Positions 9,120-17,379 of a stretch of 35,604 nt of DNA are shown here, one piece after another. Position 1 is the first letter of the stretch. Each line of letters starts with the position of its first letter. The translations under genes and the position numbers were made by a program. A model generated the notes under the pieces. That model made no database searches and was not told the origin of the DNA. It was given only the letters and a program-made list of their open reading frames with translations. The DNA is from an uncultured Synechococcaceae cyanobacterium. GTDB taxonomy: Bacteria > Cyanobacteriota > Cyanobacteriia > PCC-6307 > Cyanobiaceae. Location: positions 1-35,604 of the forward strand of contig CAIZNP010000151.1 in NCBI GenBank assembly GCA_903934375.1, read 5' to 3'.

Positions 9120-10324
9120 TGCCCGATCTGTCCAAGCCGCTGCTGCAAACGAATCGGTTTCTGCGCAACCTTCTGGTTGGCTTCTGGCTGGGAGGAGCTG
9201 CCCTTTGCACTGTGCTGCTCGGCACGATCGATCTGGTGGAGCGCCACCGCGAGGTGCTCAACGATGCCGAGCACGTGCGCGACGTCGTCGCGGCTTCCCT
9301 GATGACACCGATGGAGACGGCCAAGCGGCAGATGCTGCTGCAGTCGTATATCAACACCCCACGCGAGGACGAGCTGGATGGCATGAACCTGATGCTCGTT
9401 CTCAATGCCTCCGGTCGGGTGATCTACAGCTCAAGACCCAGTTGGCTGGGTCTGTCGGTCACTGACCCCCTGCTGAACCTCAGAGAGACCAGCGACCCCG
9501 ATTTCCAGGAACTGGCGGCCTGCTTCGGGCGAGCCGACCCCGACTGCATGACCTACAGCACCTCAGCCCTGGAGCTGCGACTCGGCAGCTTCACCGTGGT
9601 CCGGCCGCTGGAGCGTCCCTCCCGCGACATCGGCATCAGCCGCGAGAAGCTGCTGTTGGTGGCCAACTATGACCCCGGTGTTGTGCTGATCGACTACAGC
9701 CACGACCTGGTGATCCTGCTGCTCTCCAGCCTGGCCACCATGGGTGGTCTCACCCTGGTGCTGGCCTATCTGCTCTATTCATGGCTGCTGCCTCAGCTCA
9801 CCGAGACATCCCAAACCGACGGCCTGACCCAGCTGATCAATCGCAACCTGTTCATGGATCAGGCCAAGGAGCTGCTGGCCGAGGCGGAGGAGCGTCAGGC
9901 CGAGATGGTGTTCGCCATCCTCGACATCGATCATTTCAAGCTCATCAACGACACCTACGGCCACGCCTGCGGCGATGCTGCATTGGCCCATGTTTCGGCG
10001 ATTTTCCGCACGGTGACGCGGCCGGATGATCTGTTGTGCCGGTTTGGTGGCGAGGAGTTCGCCCTGCTGCTCAACGGCTCGCGTCAGGCCACCGGTCGCG
10101 CCCTGGATCGGATGCGGCTTCAGCTGGAGATGAGCCGCCTGACCTTCGCCGGACATCAGCTCAAGCTCACCGCTAGCTTCGGCGCTGCAGCCACGGCGGA
10201 TTGTGGCTACAACATCGATTATCTCTACACAACGGCCGATAAGGCCCTCTACATCGCCAAGCAGACCGGTCGCAACCGTCTGGAATGGAGCGATGGGCGG
10301 GTCCTCAGTCGGTTGGCCCGTTGA
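9119..10324 (+). CDS. membrane-anchored diguanylate cyclase (GGDEF domain)
   Basis: 401 aa; TGATG overlap with upstream gene; N-terminal and central TM segments flanking an extracytoplasmic region; DGLTQLINRN…LDIDHFKLINDTYGHACGD…RFGGEEFALLL with RPDD at I-site position. Confidence 0.92.
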   Translation: MPDLSKPLLQTNRFLRNLLVGFWLGGAALCTVLLGTIDLVERHREVLNDAEHVRDVVAASLMTPMETAKRQMLLQSYINTPREDELDGMNLMLVLNASGRVIYSSRPSWLGLSVTDPLLNLRETSDPDFQELAACFGRADPDCMTYSTSALELRLGSFTVVRPLERPSRDIGISREKLLLVANYDPGVVLIDYSHDLVILLLSSLATMGGLTLVLAYLLYSWLLPQLTETSQTDGLTQLINRNLFMDQAKELLAEAEERQAEMVFAILDIDHFKLINDTYGHACGDAALAHVSAIFRTVTRPDDLLCRFGGEEFALLLNGSRQATGRALDRMRLQLEMSRLTFAGHQLKLTASFGAAATADCGYNIDYLYTTADKALYIAKQTGRNRLEWSDGRVLSRLAR

Positions 10325-10329
10325 GCACC

Positions 10330-12282
10330 ATGCGCTTTCCCGCCATTCCAGAGGATGATCGGGCCCGGCTGCAGGAGTTGCATAGTTTCGGGGTGCTCGA
10401 TACAACCGCCGATCCCGATTTCGACGACATCACCGAGCTCACCCGCCGTGTGGCGGGCACTGAGATCGGCATCATCAGCCTCGTGGATCAGGATCGGCAG
10501 TGGTTCAAGAGCTGCGTCGGTGCCCCGCTGGCTCAGCAGGAAACACCACGCTCAATCTCGTTCTGCGGCCACACGATCCTGCAACGTGATCCGCTGATTA
10601 TTCCTGACGCCCGCGAGGATCCGCGCTTCGCCGATAACCCCCTGGTGGCCGGTGAGCCCGGGATCCGCTTCTACGCTGGCTTCCCATTGATCACCCCCAA
10701 CGGCTTCGCCCTCGGCAGCCTCTGCGCCATCAGCCGGCAGCCCCGGCAGCTCTCCCCCGGTCAGATTGACAGCCTGCGCCGTCTGGCCTCGATGACGGTC
10801 AATCACCTCGGCCACCTCCGCGAATCCGCCCTGCTGAATGCCTCGGAGCAATCGCTGAATGCGGAGCGCCTGAAGCAATCAAGCCTGAGGCAGGGCTTCG
10901 CCTCCCTCGATCAGCTGCTCAGCCGCGAGCAGTTGCTGCAGACGGTTGAGCTGATCATGGCGATGGAGGTGGGCTCCCCCTTCGCGCTGCTGCGCTGCCG
11001 CTTCCGCGACTACGACCGCATCAACGCCACCTTGGGCGGAGCGATCGCCGAGGAGTTCATCAACGAAGGTGCACGGCGGATGCTGGCGGCGGTGCCGCGC
11101 GGCAGCACCGTGGCCCGCTTCTCCGAAGCCGAGCTGGTGGTGCTGCTGCCATTCGACGAGGAAGATGCCGATGTGCAGCGGGCCGCGGAGCGGATCATCG
11201 GCTTCACCAACCAGACCTACCGCAGTGGCGCGCAGTCCCTGTCGATGGGGGTGGCCATCGGCATCGCCGTGTTCCGCCGCGACTACGACACGGTGGAGGC
11301 GATCCTGGCCGACACGAGCATGGCCGTACGGCTGGCGCTGCGTTCCGCCGGCAGCGCCTTCCGCTTCATCGACGCCGAAACACGGGTGCTGGCACGCGAG
11401 ACCTATCGGCTTGAATCCGATCTGCGCGAAGCCCTCAAGAACCGCCTGCTCGAGACCCACCTCCAGCCGATCGTGGATCTCAGCAGCGGCGAGCCAGTCG
11501 GCTTCGAGGCCCTGGCGCGCTGGCAGCGGGGCGATCAGTTGCTCAGTCCGGCCGCCTTCCTGCCGACGCTCAACGAGGGTGGCGTCACCGGCGAGCTCGA
11601 TCTGCTGATCATCGAGAAGGCGCTTGCCGCCGTGCCCCTGCTGGCCCTGCCCATCCCTCAGCGGCCGATGACGATGAGCGTCAACCTCTCCGGGATCCTG
11701 CTGGAGGAGCCCGATCTGCGTGCCCGTCTGCTGCAGCTGATCGAAGACAACCCGCTGCCGATCGGCTGGACCCTGCAGGTGGAGCTGCTGGAGGATGCCT
11801 TCCAGGACAGCAGCCCCGCCTTCGATCACTTCCTCGAACAGCTCGTGGCCCGATCGGTGGCCATCGCCATCGATGATTTCGGCACCGGCTATTCCTCTCT
11901 GGCCCGACTGATTTCCCTGCCGATCCATGCGGTGAAGATGGATCGCGCCTTCGTGCTGCGTCTGGATGAGGCGAGCGAATCGCCGCGCACCCTCCTGCGC
12001 ACCATGCTCACCATGCTCAACGACCTGGGCCTCGCCGTGACGGCCGAGGGGGTGGAAACCGCCACTCAGAAGCGATGGTTGCTCGATCAGGGCGTCCGCA
12101 AGGCCCAGGGTTACCTGTTCCACACGCCCCTGCCGGTGGATGCGGCGATTGAACTGCTGCAGGCGCTCGACTACCGCCCCAGAGCCATTCCCGTGGATCC
12201 CCGCCGGCTCAAGGCGATCCGGCGCCGGCGACAATCGTTCTGGCGCCTGCCCTTCTTCGACCGTCGCCAGCCCGGCGGATGA
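10330..12282 (+). CDS. GAF - degenerate GGDEF - EAL protein (putative c-di-GMP phosphodiesterase)
   Basis: Track ORF begins 10285; ATG at 10330 (MRFPAIPEDDRARLQELHSFGVLDT) matches a typical GAF N-terminus. GGDEF position reads ARFSEAELVVL; EAL region retains FEALARW, MSVNLSG, IDDFGTGYSSL, VKMDRAFV, TAEGVET. Confidence 0.92.
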   Translation: MRFPAIPEDDRARLQELHSFGVLDTTADPDFDDITELTRRVAGTEIGIISLVDQDRQWFKSCVGAPLAQQETPRSISFCGHTILQRDPLIIPDAREDPRFADNPLVAGEPGIRFYAGFPLITPNGFALGSLCAISRQPRQLSPGQIDSLRRLASMTVNHLGHLRESALLNASEQSLNAERLKQSSLRQGFASLDQLLSREQLLQTVELIMAMEVGSPFALLRCRFRDYDRINATLGGAIAEEFINEGARRMLAAVPRGSTVARFSEAELVVLLPFDEEDADVQRAAERIIGFTNQTYRSGAQSLSMGVAIGIAVFRRDYDTVEAILADTSMAVRLALRSAGSAFRFIDAETRVLARETYRLESDLREALKNRLLETHLQPIVDLSSGEPVGFEALARWQRGDQLLSPAAFLPTLNEGGVTGELDLLIIEKALAAVPLLALPIPQRPMTMSVNLSGILLEEPDLRARLLQLIEDNPLPIGWTLQVELLEDAFQDSSPAFDHFLEQLVARSVAIAIDDFGTGYSSLARLISLPIHAVKMDRAFVLRLDEASESPRTLLRTMLTMLNDLGLAVTAEGVETATQKRWLLDQGVRKAQGYLFHTPLPVDAAIELLQALDYRPRAIPVDPRRLKAIRRRRQSFWRLPFFDRRQPGG

Positions 12283-12312
12283 CCACAGCCTGCCGAAGAG
12301 CCGGGGAGCCGT

Positions 12313-13602
12313 TCAGGCGGCTGCCAAGGCCTGCAGGGCAGCGGCGATCGCTCCGTAGCAGCGTTGCAGCTGCTCCTCGCTGATGCCCAGGGGAGGCAGC
12401 AGATACACAACATTGCCCAGGGGCCGCAGGTACACCCCCTGCTGCATGCAGTGGCGCTGCAGCTGTTTGCCGATCGGGTTGAGATAGCTGGCCTCGCCGA
12501 TGCACACGTCGAAGGCGGCCATAGTGCCGAGGCAGCGGGGCCGCTGCACCGCCGGCAGGGTGCTCAGCTCCTCCAGCAGGGGCCGGTGGCGGCTCTCGAA
12601 GTCCTGGTAGCGGGGAGGATCGGACTGCAGCAGATCCAGGCTGGCCAGGGCGGCGGCACAGCCGAGCGGGTTTGCGGTGAAGCTGTGGCCGTGGAAGAAG
12701 GTGTGGCCGGGCGTTTCGCTGATGAAGCCGCGGTGGATCCGTTCGCTGGCCATCGTGACCCCCATCGGCAGGAAGCCGCCGGTGAGGCCTTTGGACAGGG
12801 CCATCAGATCCGGCTGAATAGCAGCCCGCTGGCAGGCAAACAGGGCGCCGGTGCGTCCGAAGCCGGTCATCACCTCATCGGCGATCAGCAGGGCGCCGCT
12901 GGCGCGCACGCGCTCCTGCACCCCCCGCAGGAAGGCCGGCCGCACCAGCCGCATACCGCTGGCGCCCTGGATCAGTGGCTCAAGGATCACGGCAGCGGTG
13001 GGGGTCTTGAGTGCCTGCTCGAGCTGATCGAGCGCCTCGCGCTCGCGCGCCTCCACGCCCTCGTCGTGCCAGTGGGTGTGCGGCCAGCCCACATGCCTCA
13101 CCTCGAACAGCAGCGGCTCGTAGGCCGTGGTGAACAGCGAGCGCTCCCCGAGGGCCATCGCGCCCACGGTGTCGCCGTGATAGGCGCCCTCGAAGGCGAT
13201 CAGCTGGCGCCGCTCCGGCGCATCCGTGCCTCCCTCCCGGTTTCGCCACCACTGCCAGGCCATCTTCAGGGCCACCTCAACGGCCGTGGAGCCGTTGTCG
13301 GAGAAGAACAGCCTCTCCAGGCCAGTGAGTGCGCTCAGGCGTGTGGCCAGCAGCTCGGCGGGCTGGTGGCTGAAGTTGGCGAAGATCACCTGCTCCAGCT
13401 GCAGCGCCTGCCGGGCGATCGCTGCGGCGATCGACGGTTCGGCGTGGCCGTGCAGCGTCACCCACCAGCTGCTGATGGCATCAATCAGCCGCCGCCCATC
13501 GGCCAGCTCCAGCTCGCAGCCCCGTGCCGAGCGCACCAGCAGGGGTTCCGGGGCGGTGGCCACCTGGGTGGTGGGGTGCCAGAGGTTGGGGTGCCAGCTC
13601 AC
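12313..13602 (-). CDS. bioA: adenosylmethionine-8-amino-7-oxononanoate aminotransferase
   Basis: 429 aa; LIDAISSWWVTLHGHAEPSI, LFFSDNGSTAVEVALKMAWQWWRN, IADEVMTGFGRTGALFAC, ALSKGLTGGFLPMGVT; apparent GTG start. Confidence 0.92.
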   Translation of the reverse strand: MSWHPNLWHPTTQVATAPEPLLVRSARGCELELADGRRLIDAISSWWVTLHGHAEPSIAAAIARQALQLEQVIFANFSHQPAELLATRLSALTGLERLFFSDNGSTAVEVALKMAWQWWRNREGGTDAPERRQLIAFEGAYHGDTVGAMALGERSLFTTAYEPLLFEVRHVGWPHTHWHDEGVEAREREALDQLEQALKTPTAAVILEPLIQGASGMRLVRPAFLRGVQERVRASGALLIADEVMTGFGRTGALFACQRAAIQPDLMALSKGLTGGFLPMGVTMASERIHRGFISETPGHTFFHGHSFTANPLGCAAALASLDLLQSDPPRYQDFESRHRPLLEELSTLPAVQRPRCLGTMAAFDVCIGEASYLNPIGKQLQRHCMQQGVYLRPLGNVVYLLPPLGISEEQLQRCYGAIAAALQALAAA

Positions 13603-13641
13603 AGCGTTGTCCTGCCTGTTCTCGTGTCGATGTCCTGTGCT

Positions 13642-13960
13642 TTAAAGGCAGGATTCCGTCCAGTAACGCACCCGCTGCATTGAGGGGAAGAAGCTCACCC
13701 GCTGCAGGCGGCACTGCCGTGTTGCCTGGCCTGGGGCACTGATGGCCACAGACCCGTTCAGACAGGTGTACACGGGCATGCGGTAGGGCGACAGGCGCAC
13801 GCTCTGATCAGCGCATTCGTTGATCTCGGCAAAGCGCAGACGCTGGTTGTTCGGCCAGTCACGCTTGGCATTGAGCCAGCGCTCGAATGCCGATGGCAGG
13901 GGATCGAAGGGCAGCGCCAGGGCTTGCTGTGGGGCTAGGAGCGTGTCGCGCGTTGCGCTG
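13642..13960 (-). pseudogene. probable 5'-truncated gene for a Cys-containing protein (…FERWLNAKRDWPNNQRLRFAEINECADQSVRLSPYRMPVYTCLNGSVAISAPGQATRQCRLQRVSFFPSMQRVRYWTESCL*)
   Basis: Manual translation of minus strand; long protein-like frame, absent from the ORF track because no ATG/GTG/TTG found upstream in frame as far as read; upstream boundary approximate. Confidence 0.45.
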
Positions 13961-14006
13961 AGGCCAGGAAGTGGTGATTGAGCTCCTGTGATTCCGGAAT
14001 ATCCGA

Positions 14007-14378
14007 TTGCAGCCGTGCCTGGTATCCGCAGGCGCCGATCTATCCCGTTGTGCTTCGCCCTGGCGGCGACCCCGACAGCCTCTCCGGCCTGACCCGGATG
14101 GATGCAGCCCAGCGTGTTGCCCTGCGCATGGCAGAGGCTCCGCCACCCGGCAGCGAACCACCATCGCCTTCCTCGAGGGGATGCTGCAGCATCACGGCGA
14201 TGCGCTGGCGATGGCCCATGAGGCCCTCGGCCGCAGCCACAACAGCACCATCCGCCGCTTGGCCCGCCTGATCGTGATCGACCAGCGGCGGCAGATCCTC
14301 GAGCTGCGGGGCATGCTTCACAACGCCGGGCTGAACAAGCCCGAGTACCACCGCTTCGATCCGTTGTTCCGGCTCTGA
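14007..14378 (+). CDS. DUF305-like protein with atypical N-terminus (possible 5'-truncated gene)
   Basis: C-terminal half FLEGMLQHHGDALAMAHEALGRSHNSTIRRLARLIVIDQRRQILELRGML resembles DUF305 (HHxxAxxMA); N-terminal half lacks a signal peptide and looks non-coding. Confidence 0.5.
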   Translation: MQPCLVSAGADLSRCASPWRRPRQPLRPDPDGCSPACCPAHGRGSATRQRTTIAFLEGMLQHHGDALAMAHEALGRSHNSTIRRLARLIVIDQRRQILELRGMLHNAGLNKPEYHRFDPLFRL

Positions 14379-14441
14379 CGCCACGCCTGGCTAGGCCTGA
14401 ACCAGCCCATTGCGCGCGTCAGTCTGCAGAATCAGCACACC

Positions 14442-15545
14442 TTGGCGCTGCTGATGAACTACACCCAGAGTTTTCTCGAGATCGTGGTGGGGATCCTGCT
14501 GCTGTTCGGCGGCGGTGAGTTGTTTGTGGCCGGCTCGGTGGCCCTGTCGCTGCTGCTGGGCATTCCCCAGATCGTGATCGGTCTCACGGTGGTGTCGATG
14601 GGCACGAGCGCCCCGGAGCTGTTCGTGAGCCTGCTCTCCACCATCCAGGGGGGTGCCGGAGGCGATGCCATCGCCGTGAGCAACGTGGTGGGCTCCAACA
14701 TCTTCAACGTGCTGATCGTTCTGGGTGCCAGTGCGGTGGTGATGCCGCTGCGCGTGAAGAGCCGGCTGGTGCGCCGTGATGTGCCGCTGCTCCTGGCCGT
14801 GTCGATGGCCACCTGGGGCATGGCCTCCGGTGGACGGCTCACCTGGGTGGCGGGTCTGGCGCTGCTCACCGGCACCGTGATCAACCTGCTCTGGGAGATC
14901 CGCTCGGCCAAGGAGGAGCCCGCAGAGGCCGCCGAGGAGCTCGAGGCCGATGGTGCCTCGCCGGCGCCTCAGGCGGCGATCAAGCTGGCGGCGGGCCTCG
15001 GTCTGCTGGTGTGGGGCTCGCAGCTGCTGGTCAAAGGTGCCATCGCCGCCGCTCAGGGCCTGGGCGTCAGTGAAACGGTGATCGGTCTCACCATCGTGGC
15101 CGCCGGCACCTCGATGCCGGAACTGGTCACCTCGCTGGTGGCGGCCTACCGCGGCAAGGCCGACCTGGCGATCGGCAACGTGGTGGGCAGCAACCTGCTG
15201 AACCAGCTGGTGATCCTTGGCCTCTGCGGTGTGGTGTCAGGCGGGCGCGGGCTGGCCGTCGATCCCGTGATGGTGGTGCGCGACTTCCCGATCATGGTGG
15301 CCACCACCCTGGCCTGCCTGCCCATCTTCTGGACCGGCGGCGTGATCACTCGCCTGGAGGGCTGGATTCTGATGGGCCTCTATGGCCTGTATGTGGTGGA
15401 GCAGCTCCTGTCCAACTCCGCCTCCACCGCCACCGATGAATTCCGGCTGCTGGTGCTGGTGGGCGTGCTGCCGTTGCTGCTGGTGTTCTTCACCTGGGCA
15501 GCGCTGCGCTGGCGCAGTCAGCGGCAGCAGCTGCCCGCTGGGTGA
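14442..15545 (+). CDS. calcium/sodium (cation) antiporter, CaCA/YrbG family
   Basis: 367 aa; two internally homologous halves: GTSAPELFVSLLS…NVVGSNIFNVL and AGTSMPELVTSLVAAYRGKADLAIGNVVGSNLLNQL. Confidence 0.92.
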   Translation: MALLMNYTQSFLEIVVGILLLFGGGELFVAGSVALSLLLGIPQIVIGLTVVSMGTSAPELFVSLLSTIQGGAGGDAIAVSNVVGSNIFNVLIVLGASAVVMPLRVKSRLVRRDVPLLLAVSMATWGMASGGRLTWVAGLALLTGTVINLLWEIRSAKEEPAEAAEELEADGASPAPQAAIKLAAGLGLLVWGSQLLVKGAIAAAQGLGVSETVIGLTIVAAGTSMPELVTSLVAAYRGKADLAIGNVVGSNLLNQLVILGLCGVVSGGRGLAVDPVMVVRDFPIMVATTLACLPIFWTGGVITRLEGWILMGLYGLYVVEQLLSNSASTATDEFRLLVLVGVLPLLLVFFTWAALRWRSQRQQLPAG

Positions 15546-16432
15546 TGATCGAGGCCTGTCCCTGCAGGCCTGTCTCCTTGCTGCCACCTCAGGCCCTCGA
15601 TCGCAGTGCCATGGCCCTGGGGCTCACACTGCTGGCGGGGCTCTCCACAGGCATCGGCAGCTTGATCGGCCTGGGCTCGCGTCCGTCCAGCCATCGCTTC
15701 CTCACCCTGGCGCTGGGCTTCTCCGCCGGCGCCATGGTGTACGTATCGCTGGTGGAGATCCTGCCGAAGGCGCGGCTGGTGCTGGTGCCGCTCCTGGGGG
15801 CCCGCCTCGGTTATGCCGCCGCCGTGCTCGGCTTCTTCGTCGGCATCGTCAGCATGGCGCTGATCGATCGCTGGCTGCCGGTGCACGATGCATCCGGCGC
15901 TCTGCAGCAGCTCGCCCCCGGCAGTGATGGTCGGCAGCGTGGGCCATCTGTTCTGAACAGCAGTGATCCGACTGAGCGCCGCCGTCTTCTGCGTATGGGG
16001 TTGTTCGCTGCCCTGGCCATTGGCATCCACAACTTTCCCGAGGGCCTGGCCACCTTCCTCGGGGCCCTGGCCAACCCTCAACTGGGGGTGAGCATCGCCG
16101 TGGCGATCGGCATCCACAACATCCCTGAGGGATTGGCGGTTTCGGCCCCGGTTTACTTCGCCACCGGCAGCCGTCGCCTTGCTTTCTGGGTGTCATTCCT
16201 GTCCGGTCTGGCGGAGCCGATCGGTGGTCTGGTGGGCTATGTGCTGTTTCGCTCCCTGCCCAATCCGATCGCCTTCGGCCTCGTGTTCGCCGGCCTGGCT
16301 GGCGTGATGGTCTACGTGTCGCTGGATGAGCTGCTGCCTGCCGCCCGCGACTATGGCGATCAGCACCTCACCATCCTCAGCCTGATGTCCGGGATGGCCG
16401 TGATGGCCATCAGCCTCGTGTTGCTGGCCTGA
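15542..16432 (+). CDS. ZIP family metal transporter (ZupT/GufA-like)
   Basis: 296 aa; HNFPEGLATF and HNIPEGLAVS motifs; ATGA overlap with upstream antiporter. Confidence 0.92.
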   Translation: MMIEACPCRPVSLLPPQALDRSAMALGLTLLAGLSTGIGSLIGLGSRPSSHRFLTLALGFSAGAMVYVSLVEILPKARLVLVPLLGARLGYAAAVLGFFVGIVSMALIDRWLPVHDASGALQQLAPGSDGRQRGPSVLNSSDPTERRRLLRMGLFAALAIGIHNFPEGLATFLGALANPQLGVSIAVAIGIHNIPEGLAVSAPVYFATGSRRLAFWVSFLSGLAEPIGGLVGYVLFRSLPNPIAFGLVFAGLAGVMVYVSLDELLPAARDYGDQHLTILSLMSGMAVMAISLVLLA

Positions 16433-16448
16433 ACCTCTGACCTCAGGC
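16427..16448. terminator. short inverted repeat with both convergent stop codons (GCCTGA…TCAGGC)
   Basis: Read directly; 6-bp arms, 10-nt spacer. Confidence 0.35.
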
Positions 16449-16703
16449 GAGTGGTTCAGGGGCAGCTGGTGCTGTCAGCCGCTGCACCCTCAGGCCTGCT
16501 GTCAGGGCATCGTCCTGAAGATTCAGGCTGGAGTCTGCGCTGATGCGCACCTGGCCTGAGCAGATCAGATCCCAGGTGCTGGCTTCGAAGTGGGTCTGCA
16601 GCCACAGCATGCCGATCACGCTGCCGGCACAGAGCTGAAAGCTGTCACCCCGGCGGATCAGGGTCAGATCAGCAGCCATCGGCGCGTCATAAAAAAGCTC
16701 CAC
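16443..16703 (-). CDS. conserved hypothetical protein
   Basis: 86 aa ORF (possibly starting at the internal Met MAADLT), convergent with zupT-like gene. Confidence 0.6.
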   Translation of the reverse strand: MELFYDAPMAADLTLIRRGDSFQLCAGSVIGMLWLQTHFEASTWDLICSGQVRISADSSLNLQDDALTAGLRVQRLTAPAAPEPLA

Positions 16704-16765
16704 CCATTGCAGGCGGAGCTTGGGTCGCGCGAGGTAGCCAATGCGACCGCGTGAGCGGGATGCTC

Positions 16766-16981
16766 TCAGGCCTCGTTCACGGCGTTGGCGGCCTCGGCGG
16801 CGCGGTGTTGATACACGTGGCCGCGGTAGTGGAGCTCGGTGCTGGTGTCGACATCGGCAGCCTCATGGCGCAGGGGAGCGCTGTAGTGCTGGCCCCGGTA
16901 GGCGTGGTCCACCGGTTGCTCGCTGGGCTGCTCATGGCGGCTGCTGTCGTAGCTGACGCCGCGGTACTGGAGTTGGGACAT
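16766..16981 (-). CDS. DUF4278-like protein
   Basis: 71 aa; three YRGxxY units: LQYRGVSY, HAYRGQHY, LHYRGHVY. Confidence 0.75.
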   Translation of the reverse strand: MSQLQYRGVSYDSSRHEQPSEQPVDHAYRGQHYSAPLRHEAADVDTSTELHYRGHVYQHRAAEAANAVNEA

Positions 16982-17261
16982 GGGATTCGGGCCTCGAAGG
17001 GTGGGTTGACGGTCTGCCGGGGCAGACGGGTCCGCTTCGTGGGAAGGAGCGTTGCTTCGCCTTGCGGAGGGGCTACTTCCGATGAGCCAGGGCCCGGGGG
17101 CGACTCATCCAACGTTTTGTCCTTCGGGCTGATTATGGGCATTTGCTGCTGTTCATGGCGAACAAAACGCTGATTCCTTCTTGATTTGTTGTGATCGAAT
17201 TGTGTGCTTCCGCGTACTTCGATGGCCCGAGAGCGTAGTGCCGAGCGCAGTAGCACGATTG

Positions 17262-17279
17262 CGAAACTTTTTGGTTTCG
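17262..17279. repeat. inverted repeat CGAAAC-TTTTTG-GTTTCG adjoining NtcA box
   Basis: Read directly; 6-bp arms. Confidence 0.6.
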
Positions 17280-17292
17280 TAACGCTTGCTAC
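17279..17292 (+). promoter_or_regulatory. NtcA box GTAACGCTTGCTAC (GTAN8TAC)
   Basis: Perfect match to GTAN8TAC consensus, 88 bp before amt ATG; AAAAAT at the expected 22-nt spacing as an imperfect -10. Confidence 0.75.
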
Positions 17293-17379
17293 GACAGCTC
17301 CTTGGCCTCTGGCAAAAAATGCGTCGCATGGTGGCCTGAGGTCGCCTTCCCCGTTCGCACAGTCCATTTCGGCTACCCC

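Noticed and set aside
11110-11160. Active diguanylate cyclase site in the third operon gene
   Set aside because: Loop reads SEAEL rather than GGDEF/GGEEF, so not called as an active cyclase
10879-12234. 451-aa minus-strand ORF
   Set aside because: Antisense shadow of the GAF/EAL gene
12307-12322. AGCCG-TTCAGG-CGGCT as a fourth stop-embedded hairpin at the EAL/bioA junction
   Set aside because: Only 5 bp, and the EAL-gene stop codon is not part of the repeat
12364-13683. 439-aa plus-strand ORF
   Set aside because: Antisense shadow of bioA
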